A DNA stretch of 64,000 bases from Chalara sp. BL73 (Eukaryota; Ascomycota; Leotiomycetes; Helotiales). Under the pieces are notes generated by a model. The model made no database searches and had not been told where the DNA came from. It saw only the letters and a program-made list of their open reading frames with translations. Below, piece by piece: positions 55,472 through 64,000 of the stretch; the stretch's first letter is position 1, and every line of letters starts with the position of its first letter. The stretch is taken from assembly GCA_918026815.1 (NCBI GenBank), contig CAKJVC010000065.1, positions 539,739 to 603,738 of the forward strand. The letters run 5' to 3'. The position numbers were made by a program, and so were the translations under genes.

Positions 55472-57314
55472 ATGCCTATGCACTCAGTAAACAATTGGCT
55501 GGCGACATCTGCCATTACAGTGAGTACAGACCTTTTCGGGTTGTCACGCAAGTACAGCTAAGTAGTGTTGGTCATAGTTCCTCCTATGGGCCATCGGCAG
55601 ATTGATTTACAACCTGTGGTTCCATCCACTGAGGCACTTTCCGGGCCCTGTGTTGCATCGTGCAACTCGCCTGGCATCTGTATATCAGCTTTTACGCGGC
55701 ACTTTGCCCTTCGATATCAAGAAGCTCCACGACGAATACGGCCCGGTAGTTCGTGTTGCCTACAACGAGCTTTCTTTTATAGATCCCCAGGCTTGGAAGG
55801 ACATTTACGGATTTGCCGAGAAGAATCAATCCAATGCCGCCGAGTCCTACTTGCCGAAATATGACAAGTTCTATCTCACAAGGGGAGAGACGCCAAGTCT
55901 CATCTCAGAGGGACCAGAGAGACATAAGCTGCTTCGGCGACATTTGAGCAAGTCTTTCGGTGAACAGGCGATCCAGCAAAAAGAACAACTCGTTACCAAA
56001 TATGTTGATCTTCTCATGGAGAAGCTCGGCAAGCATTCTCAACAAAGTGCCGAACGAGACGGTCCTGAACCGCTGAACATTGCAAACTGGTTTAACTGGA
56101 CCTCGTTCGACATCATCGGAGAGATGACCTTTGGTGAATCGTTCGGCTGCTTGGATTCTACAAGTTACCATCCATGGATATCCATCATTTTCAAACACCT
56201 CAAAGTTGGAGGTTGGATTCGCGCCATCAAGTACCTGGACCTCGATCGTTCCACTTTACCCGTTCTTCGGTCCACTACTAGCGTAAGAAAGAAGCTTTTT
56301 GGTCTTATCCAGGACAAATTAGATCGACGCATTGAGCTCGGGGCTGATCATCATGATTTGATGGAGGGACTGCTGAAAGGCAGAGAAGAATTGGTACGCC
56401 CCCTCGAGTGTTCGATCTTTCTCTGGCGATTCTCTTTGAGGAAGAAAGAATTGCATACCCATATCACCTGCTAATGCTTTTCTTGTGTTTCGTTGCGTTA
56501 AACAGGGTCTCACCATGAAACATCTTCACTCCAATGCCAGTATGCTTGTGCTTGCCGGCTCCGAGACGACCGCTGCGACGCTAACAGGAATTACGTATCT
56601 TCTTCTCAACAACCCAGCATGCCTAGACAAGCTACGAACAGAGATACTCTCAGCTTTCAAGTCCGAGGACGAAATATGCTTCAGGACAACGAAATCGCTG
56701 CCATACCTCCAGGGCTGCATTGAAGAAGGCATGCGAAGGTATCCAGCGGTAGCGATTGGTTTCCCTCGGATAACCCCGAGTGGCGGATGGTCAATCGCAA
56801 ACCAGTATATCCCTGAAGGAGTGAGTCGTTCCTGCCGAGCGGTGCTCTGGTTTGTACGTCGTGTTGCTGACACTGTCCAACAGACCATTGTGTCATGTTG
56901 GCATTACGCCATGAATCATTCAGCCAGTAATTGGTCGGATCCGTACACGTACTCGCCGGAGAGGTGGCTCGAAAAGGACAACTCGCAAGACCGCCTGGAT
57001 GCGCTTCAGCCGTTTCATCTGGGGCCTGGCAACTGTATCGGGAGAAAGTGAGTTGATGAATATGAAGTCCCGAAATCTTCCATGGTCCAAGCTAATCAGA
57101 CCCCACCACCAACAGCTTGGCTTATACCGAAATGCGTTTCATCTTATCGCGGCTGTTTTTTAATTTCGATCTGAAGCTTGCGGACTCGGATGATTCGTCT
57201 AACCCATGGATTGAGAACCAAGAGGTCTATACGGTGCGGGAAAAGAAACCGTTGCTGGTAATCATTAAGCCTAGAAAGAATGATCTGGTAGCGAAGGTAC
57301 CCTTGGATTCCTGA
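55472..57314 (+). CDS. Cytochrome P450 monooxygenase, 513 aa
   Basis: Five exons: 55472-55519, 55578-56393, 56506-56820, 56884-57047 and 57116-57314, totalling 514 codons with stop, and every intron GT..AG. The first exon supplies a short N-terminal membrane anchor (NNWLATSAITFLLWAIG) before the proline-rich hinge (HPLRHFPGP). P450 marks are all present: I-helix AGSETTA (305-311), E362-x-x-R365, PERW (418-421) and the heme loop FHLGPGNCIGR with ligand Cys444. The architecture and the FHPLRHFPGP start fit the CYP65-like group of fungal secondary-metabolism P450s (isotrichodermin C-15 hydroxylase type). No other biosynthetic gene is visible nearby, so the substrate is unknown. No damage. Confidence 0.9.
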
Positions 57315-57589
57315 ATGGGGTTGCCTGTTGGTGCATGGAATGGGAAGAATGTTGCTCGTCTTCACCGGTTAATTCTAGGCCATCATTATTTCGCGCGAAG
57401 CAGCTATACCCACGTACGCCCGCCCTGAGTTGTTCTGGTCTTATCCGCCTGCGTTCTCTATGGATGTCGCCACGGATAGCCTGAGAGCCAGACTTAGTTG
57501 AGAGCTTTTCCAGAGCTCCACCTCTTCTCCTTAGTTTAGCATTTTCGTATTGAAGCACCTACAACCAGCCTTTCTAGGCTCATAGAACC

Positions 57590-57781
57590 GTGTTCGTGAC
57601 ATCTCTTCTTTTTTCCCGCGCGTTGTATTTTTTACAAAAACAACAATAACTTTATTAAAACAAGTTTAATTAGCTTAACGGTATAGCCAAAATAAAATCA
57701 TGTACTTGATTTGCTATTTTCATATCAGCTTTTTATAAATAAAATTTAATTCGTTATATAATTAGTAAAAGAACGAAAAAT
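57590..57781. other. AT-rich stretch
   Basis: Very AT-rich sequence directly left of the LTR-A. No coding potential; it may be RIP-affected or a transposon remnant. A short block just before it (CTCCTTAGTTTAGCATTTTCG, 57526-57546) recurs near 62958. Confidence 0.4.
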
Positions 57782-58030
57782 TGTCACGGCCCTGGCCCTA
57801 TCTCGCTTAGAGCCCCTTAGGGCTGGCCTTTTAGGGCTCGGCCCCTGACGCCACAGGGCTCGTTTACACTGGCCCCTTGCCAGTCTCCTGTATATAAAGC
57901 ACTGCTTTCCTTCCCTTCCCCTGTCTGTAGCTTGTTCTCTTAGTTATAACAATTGATAGCCGTTCACACCTTCGAGCCTTTTCCACTAGGATCTACGGAT
58001 CGAGGTCCCTGTTCGCCTTGAGTCGTTACA
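57782..58030 (+). mobile_element. Solo LTR-A (forward)
   Basis: 249 bp, TGTCACGGCCCTGGCCC to GAGTCGTTACA, with TATATAAAGC near 57892-57902. The flanks AAAAT and GAGAG do not match. It shows the forward LTR most clearly. Confidence 0.85.
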
Positions 58031-58649
58031 GAGAGGCGCTCGCCGGAAATTTATCTATCACATACGAGTCAGCACTTAAGAAAGACGCAAAATATCATCA
58101 GCCAAGCAGCATACCTTGAGGCAGCGACGGAGCTCTATCAGTCACTCTCGACGGATTTTAGCCTTGCCCCCGGCGTTATCGCTGTAATCCATCCGAACGC
58201 GCGGGACAGCCTTGCGCCGATCATCTTGGTCCCGAAACTCTGGTCTAATATGGCTTTTATCAATGGTTTCCTTGAGAAAGCCTCGCGGTGAAGATGCGAT
58301 ATCTTTCCATTCTATATGGCCGTAAGCCACTTATGGGAGGCGACGTGGCCATTGCTGGCGCTGCCACAGCCTGCACACCAATTCCACGATATTCAGCCTC
58401 TTTCGGGCTGATTTCGCGACACCTACTTTTCAGTCCGTTCTCCTTTCTTTCTTTTGCCTTTCCGCAATCATTTGCTTTCCTTTGCAAGGATCTGCCTATT
58501 AGAGCTACTGAGTAGTTGGTTTATTTCTAGGAAGCTATGCTGAATCGAATCTTTATCGAAAACCCCTCCAACCGAATAATCACACTTGACTGGAGTCGAA
58601 TAGCCGCCACGTCCACCTGACCTTTTATTACATTTTCCCGTGAGCGAGC
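58031..58649. other. No recognisable gene; receptor upstream region
   Basis: Upstream of the PNP_UDP/NACHT/ankyrin pseudogene. Short minus-strand frames (58142-58754) are not assignable. Confidence 0.4.
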
Positions 58650-59539
58650 ATGTCGAACCCTAACAACTATACTGTTGGCTGGATATGCGCCATAAGTACA
58701 GAGTACGTCGCGGCGCAAGCCTTTCTTGACGAAAAGCACGAAGGACCTGAACATGTGTCCACGAATGACAATAATAATTACACACTAGGCAAAGTCGGCA
58801 AACACAATGTAGTTATTGCTGTTTTGCCCGATAGGGAGTACGGCACATCTTCTGCAGCAGTAGTAGCAAAAGACATGCTCTACAGCTTCCCGAATATCAG
58901 GATTGGTCTGATAGTTAGCATCGGCGGCGGGGCACCAAGCCAAAAGCACGATATTCGCCTTGGGGACATCGTTGTAAGTGCCCCGCGCGATAGGAATAGT
59001 AGTGTGTTCCAGTATGACTTTGGCAAGACGATACAAAATCAAAATTTTCAAACTACAGAGTTCTTGAACCAACTTCCAGCGATCTTGCGAACTGCAATAA
59101 ATGGACTTAAAGCGCAATATGAGATTGAAGGATATCAGCTCCTTGAAGCGGCTGTCGATAATATCCTCGAAAAGAAACCTAGACTACGGAAAAGTACAAG
59201 CGACCGGATCCAAGTAATGACAGGCTATATCAATCAGAAATCACTCACCCGGCGAACGATGCAACAAGCTGTGCGACAGTCTGTGGCAATAATCCATCAA
59301 AGTTGGTTTTGCGACCTGAACGAAGCGAAAATGAAAACCTAGAACTTCATTACGGCCTGATTGCATCTGCAAACCAGTTAATGAAGGATGCCACAGTTCG
59401 AGATCGACTTGACGCCGAAATGGACGTTTTGTGCTTCAAAATGGAAGCGGCAGGGTTGATGAACCACTTCCCGTGCCTGGCTATCCGGGGAATATGTAAC
59501 TATTCAGACTCACACAAGAACAAGGAGTGGCAAGGCTAT

Positions 59540-59722
59540 TGTCGGTCGACTGCATCTCACGGGTCGCCGGGCAGACTAGTGATTTCACTTAGTATGCTCG
59601 TTGGCGTCAGGTGTAAGATGTGTGTCCATTCTGTTCTAAGTTACGTGTCGCGAAGAGGTTGTAGGTCCCGAAAGGGACCCACAACTCTTCACGTGACTAG
59701 TTACATGCGTTCCAACAGGAAT
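59540..59722. mobile_element. In-frame insertion with hairpin in the receptor's PNP_UDP domain
   Basis: In family members GGC TAT is followed directly by GCA GCG ATG ACG. Here 183 bp intervene, a multiple of three and free of stops. It includes a strong hairpin at 59652-59690 (GAAGAGGTTGTAGGTCCC, loop GAAA, then its near-complement), whose arms extend imperfectly outward. A small inverted-repeat element is likely; a retained intron is less likely because no GT..AG pair restores the frame. Confidence 0.55.
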
Positions 59723-61681
59723 GCAGCGATGACGGCGGCAGCATATGCAAAAGACCTTTTATATCAGATCCCTTTTAATAAAATCGAAAATGAAAAAAGG
59801 AATAAAGAAACTCTTTCAGATAGTTAGTTTTTCTATAGTGTCTACGAGTTTTGCGACTGCTAATTTTATATAAGTTCTTTGCACTATGTCTAAAACTTAA
59901 TCACATATTGAAACGATAAGATTCAAGTTGAACAATAATAAAGATATAAAAGTCTTTGATTGGCTTACACCAGTTAACTACTGTTTTCAGCAGAACGATT
60001 TCATTAATCGCCGGCAGCCAGAAACTGGCCAATAGCTCCTAAAGTCGGAAAAGTTTCAAAACTGGCTTAACTCCGACCAACAAACGTTATTCTGTCCAGG
60101 AATTCCCGGGGCAGGAAAAACAATTCTTACATCGATTGTAATAGAAAAGCTCAGCTCGTGGTTTTCCACGGAACCGGGTGTTGGCATTGCTTATATTTAC
60201 TGTAACTTCCGGCGTCAAGAGGAGCAGAAAATCGACAGCTTGCTTGCGAGCCTGCTAAAACAGCTAGCTGAGAGCCAGCCATTTCTGCCAGTCGCCGTAA
60301 AAGAGCTTTATGATCGACACAAAACAAAAAGAACACGGCCTTCTCTTGATGAAATTTCTAGATCTCTCCAAATAGTAACTGTACTATATTCGAAAGTCTT
60401 TCTTATCGTTGATGCGCTAGATGAATGTCAAGCTTCTGCTGGCTGTCGGCAAAGATTTTTATCAGAGCTATTTGGCCTACAAGCTAATCACGGGGCGAAT
60501 CTCTATATAACTTCAAGGTTTATCCCGGAAATCACAACGAAATTCCAGGCGGACATAACGTTAGAGATTCGTGCGAGCAAGGAGGATATAGGCAGATACC
60601 TGGAAACCCACATGCAACACTTATCTCCATTCGATGATTGGAATAGACAGTTACAAGATGAGATCAAAGTTGAAATAGCAGACGCTGTTGATGGGATGTA
60701 TGTTGCTGAGGATTATCTAAAACGCTCCTATTACTAACTAGCTTGTAGGTTCCTTTTAGCACAGATTTACCTTAGTTCACTTGATGATAAAACTACACCG
60801 AGAGCTGTTCGGAGAACATTAACGCAGCTCCGGAGGCAAAAACCGGGGTCAAGCGAAGACCAGAAGCGCGAAGTGTTAGACGAGGCGTACAAAGACGTAA
60901 TGGAAAGTATTAACGGACAAAGCCAGGCTTTCGTCAAATTGCCGAAAAGGTCCTATCGTGGATCACTTGCGCCCGGAGGCCTTTAACCACGTCGGAGCTT
61001 CAACATGCTCTAGCTGTAGTAGTTGGCGACTCTAAGCTTGACGAGGATAATCTCGAGCGAACCGAAAGAATGGTCTCGGTGTGTGCGGGGTTAGTCACAG
61101 TCGACGAAGAGAGTGGGATTATTCGGCTAGTTCACTACACAACGCAGGAATACTTCGAGCGAACGCAAGGGCAGTGGTTCCCCGGTGCGCAGATTAATAT
61201 CACAACAACATGCGTTACGTACCTTTCTTTTGACACCTTTAAAAGCGGCTATTGTCAAAGTGACGAAGAGTTTGAACAACGGCTTCAATTAAATAGGCTA
61301 TACGACTATGCAGCACGCAATTGGGGTTATCATGCTCGGGAGGCTTCGACATTGTGTCAAGGTTCTATAGAATTTCTCCAGAAACAAGCCCAAGTCGAAG
61401 CGTCAAGTTAAGCACTACTAGCTGAAAAGACTTTTTATTCGACACGAGATATAGCCAAAGATTCCCTCAGGATATGACAGGACTGCATTTAGTGGCGTAC
61501 TTTGGACTTGAGGCTATCTTCCAGCCGCTGCTTGCCACGGCCCAGCTTTATGTCGACTCAAAAGATAAGGACGGCCGGACGCCGCTGTCGTGGGCTGCTG
61601 GGAACGGGCACGAGGATATCGTCCAGCTGCTGCTCGCGACAGGGAAGGTTGAGGCCGACTTGAAGGATGAGGACGGCCGGA

Positions 61682-61719
61682 TGTCACGGCCCTGGCCTTC
61701 TCTGGTTTGGAGCTTGGCA
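61682..61719 (+). mobile_element. 38-bp LTR-A fragment inside ankyrin coding region
   Basis: TGTCACGGCCCTGG..GGAGCTTGGCA interrupts the ankyrin frame between GACGGCCGGA and CCGGATGCCGCC, with CCGGA on both sides (61677-61681, 61720-61724). Removing it and one CCGGA restores DGRMPPLWAAENGHE. The right boundary is unsure because some LTR-A copies also read GGATGCC there. Confidence 0.6.
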
Positions 61720-61815
61720 CCGGATGCCGCCGCTGTGGGCTGCTGAGAACGGGCACGAGGGTATTGTCAAGCTGCTGCTAGCCACGGGCCAGGTCGACGT
61801 AATTTCAGATAAATA

Positions 61816-62255
61816 AACGCTACTCTGCTTGGCCCGTGATCGTAGTCACATTGACATTGTCAATTAATTCGTATTTTTATATTTCAATATTTTTAATAAA
61901 AGGGGCTTGGAGAAGCTGATCTTTATATATTAAAATGGGTTTACGTAACTTCAAAACGTTTTGTGAATCTAGAATTTTCTAGCAGATTCGCTTTTTAATC
62001 TTTTAGCCACGTAATCTTGGTATTGCAACAGAGTTACTGCAATTTAGCGTGCTCCTATATGAACGAGCAATGCGAGTTGCGAAGTGAGAGAAGTGTGTTG
62101 CCTGCGCAGTTAGCTTGCAGTCTTCACCGTAGGCGCTCAGGCATGTCAGCGCTGAAAATGGACAAGGGGTTTGTGCTTACAATTTATTTTGGCTGAAGGG
62201 AACGAAGCCGGTTTTACAAGTGCCTGTAAGTGCTTCTGCTCTGAGCGCTTGCAAC
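61816..62255. other. No recognisable gene
   Basis: AT-rich spacer after the ankyrin remnant. The last ankyrin-like text (HIDIVN) ends near 61867. Confidence 0.4.
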
Positions 62256-62540
62256 TGTAACAACTCAAGCTGAACAGGGATCTCGATCCGTGGATCTAGG
62301 TAGAAGGACTCAAAGGTGTGAACAACTATCAATTGTTATAACTAAGAGAACAAGCTACAGACAGAAGGGAAGGAGAGCAGTGCTTTATATACAGGAGGCT
62401 GGCCAGGGGCCAGTGTAAGCGAGCCCCGTGGCATCGGTCGCCAAGCTCTGGGATGCCGAGCTCTGTGGTAGCAGAGGCCAAGCTCTAGCGAGCTTTGCAG
62501 TGTCTGGCGCCAAGCTCTAAGTGGGGCCAGGGCGGTGACA
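62256..62540 (-). mobile_element. Solo LTR-A with target duplication GCAAC/GCAAT
   Basis: 285-bp LTR-A in reverse (TGTAACAACTCAAGC to GGCGGTGACA). The flanks GCAAC (62251-62255) and GCAAT (62541-62545) differ by one C-to-T change. Confidence 0.88.
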
Positions 62541-64000
62541 GCAATGGCCGTAGGTTTCTAGTGCTATTTTCGGGTTCCATTCATCGGTAGGGTGACTTAT
62601 TTGAACGAAGGCCTGCTAGGCCGTAACTGGGTACAGGACGGGGCCGGGGCGGGAATACAGCTCCAGAATTGACTAGATTCTTGAATTGCAGAACCGCTAA
62701 GGATATGGCAGATTTGGGTGTAGAAAGATTGCTCGCAGCTGCGGAACAGGCTCAGCATACAATAGAGGACTGGGAAGCAAGAGTCGTAGAATTGAGGACC
62801 AGGCATCGAACTTGGCTGTTGCTATAGCAAATAAAGAAGCTTTTATTGCACATTTCGAACATATTGTCACGATGATGGATTATGTGACCTAGATGGGCTT
62901 GGCATGTCATGTGATGACCACTCATTCTATCATGGTTGCGCACAACAACAATTGCCTTTCCTCCTTAGTTTAGTATTCTCGTAATAGAACCACCTTGCTA
63001 GCCGCCTTACCAGGCTAAAGGATTTGGCCTCATGACACATATTAGGACTTCGTCAGTTACAGTCACGCCAGCTCCTGAACGGCCTGCAAAATCAGGCAAA
63101 ATCCCTGATCCTGACTATTTGGTAGATAGTGCTTCTTCGTGAAGTGTGTGACGTTATTCCAGAAGTTTCCACAAGCAGCCACATATCTAAGATCTTAATG
63201 CAATAGGCTATCTCTTCGCATGATCTGTAACATTACAGCACAGCTGGCCCATATCATACAAATTTAAAACAAGAAGTCGTGCGAAGACTGTCGTTCACTC
63301 GAAAACATGGAAGCTGAACAAGGGGCAGGCTCAGCCACCGCCATGGGAAGTTCCGTGTAATCGGATCGGCGAGCAAAGGCGGGCTCTGCCGTCCCGGCTA
63401 ACGTACTAGTGCAGCCGGGAGCCTTAGCAGTTGACCTATCACAACTTCACGAGCATGAGAGCACCTCCACCAACATCCTAGCAGCCCTTTTTCACCTCTT
63501 ATTTTTTGAAAACAATTGGCGCCTATTTCAATCCTTCATAGGGGTCAAAGACAACCATCACACTCACTCCCGTTCGCCCTATTGGAGGCATTGATGGTGC
63601 TCGCTACTAAGATGTAGTACAGAATAGTTGCATCTAATACATTTTGTTTGTTTGTGGCAGGTTGCAGAAATTATCACGGGACAGCCTCGAAAGAATTTGG
63701 CTTGCACCGAGTCGGAAGTTGGCAATTGGAATCAGGCGTGTCGCAAGATCTATGTCCTGGTGTGCTTGCATCTTATCTGGGAATCATCCGGTCCAGTTGT
63801 GGCAAATGTTAACTGGATATGTTTGGGTTGGAGGACGGGGTTACTTGTGGCGGCGCCATGAGCAAGACGCATCAATCAAGATGCATAACCATACATTAAT
63901 TCCGGATATTCTCGCTAATATTTCCTGGCCCAATTTGTTGGAGTACTTTGGTGATACTTTATTTCTCTCTCCCTCAGCTCTTCCTCAGCTCTCCTCAGTC
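62541..64000. other. No recognisable gene
   Basis: About 1.5 kb with short frames only. A 40-codon frame at 62706-62828 (MADLGVERLLAAAEQ) is a possible exon of an unknown small protein. A block near 62958-62978 (CTCCTTAGTTTAGTATTCTCG) repeats one at 57526. The plus-strand frames at 63409-63861 match nothing I know. Confidence 0.4.

Larger units (their letters stand above)
58650..61815 (+). pseudogene. NLR: PNP_UDP / NACHT / ankyrin receptor, broken
   Basis: It begins [16 protein letters not shown] at 58650 and carries a purine-nucleoside-phosphorylase-like domain ([19 protein letters not shown]). A one-base loss near 59190 shifts the frame, after which HYGLIASANQLMKDA, CFKMEAAGLMNHFPCLAIRGICNYSDSHKNKEWQGY and AYAKDLLYQIP follow (landmarks only). 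Then comes DWLTPVNY..RRQPETGQ, a TAG for Trp near 60040, and the NACHT P-loop GIPGAGKT (60100). Walker B is FLIVDALDECQ (60400). A proper intron lies at 60698-60748. A shift near 60930 precedes [17 protein letters not shown] and [14 protein letters not shown]. Ankyrin repeats start near 61470 (TGLHLVAYFGLEAI, GRTPLSWAAGNGHEDIVQLLL) and are cut by an LTR-A fragment at 61682. The receptor class joins a nucleosidase-like domain to NACHT; this copy has at least five lesions. Confidence 0.88.

Noticed and set aside
59597..59720. Insertion in the PNP_UDP domain as a normal intron
   Set aside because: Trying GT..AG pairs around it gives a stop or frame change on joining, while the unspliced frame stays open.
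1..64000. Whole window as part of a Starship giant transposon
   Set aside because: Receptor genes and accessory content would fit, but I saw no DUF3435 tyrosine recombinase (captain) and no other diagnostic gene such as DUF3723.

Overview
The window reads as filamentous ascomycete (Pezizomycotina) DNA. Genes carry short GT..AG introns of about 45-110 bases with CTAAC or CTGAC branch sites. Families restricted to fungi are prominent: HET, fungal NOD-like receptors (NLRs), a HeLo-like cell-death domain, DUF6594 and DUF3716. Solo LTRs, Helitrons, a LINE relic and small inverted-repeat elements are dense. Many broken genes carry only stops that C-to-T or G-to-A changes would make (CAG/CAA/CGA/TGG to stop), the usual trace of repeat-induced point mutation (RIP). 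It looks like an accessory or subtelomeric region; that is inference.

Layout. 0-4.4 kb: remains of a DUF6594 membrane protein gene, a broken unknown gene and a small inverted-repeat element. 4.5-6.2 kb: an intact HET protein. 6.8-12.8 kb: an inverted-repeat element holding two head-to-head solo LTRs, a Helitron fragment of one family, and a LINE relic. 13.1-16.1 kb: an alanyl-tRNA synthetase pseudogene. 16.7-19.7 kb: an intact HET/NB-ARC/TPR receptor. 20.5-27.7 kb: a Helitron of a second family, with a nonsense-riddled Rep/helicase gene but an intact five-exon DUF3716 gene. 27.9-28.8 kb: a kinase-like protein. 28.8-35.7 kb: repeats and an unknown pseudogene split by a hAT-like element with a perfect 8-bp target duplication. 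36.4-39.2 kb: a CorA-like membrane protein. 40.7-44.0 kb: a VPS54 pseudogene. 45.2-48.6 kb: solo LTRs around an NLR relic. 48.7-53.8 kb: a divergent pair, a NACHT-WD40 receptor and a HeLo-like effector. 55.5-57.3 kb: an intact cytochrome P450. 58.7-61.8 kb: a broken PNP_UDP/NACHT/ankyrin receptor. The rest is solo LTRs and sequence without recognisable genes.

The most striking system is the divergent pair at 48.7-53.8 kb. The effector ends in two copies of a short pseudo-repeat. The receptor, transcribed the other way across a 284-bp intergenic stretch, carries one copy of the same pattern at its extreme N terminus. This is the layout of HET-S/NWD2-type amyloid signalling, in which an activated receptor templates the amyloid fold of a membrane-attacking effector. 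With the intact HET protein, the HET/NB-ARC/TPR receptor, the broken receptor and the NLR relic, the window looks like a non-self recognition and regulated cell-death locus set among RIP-damaged transposons and RIP-damaged copies of housekeeping genes.
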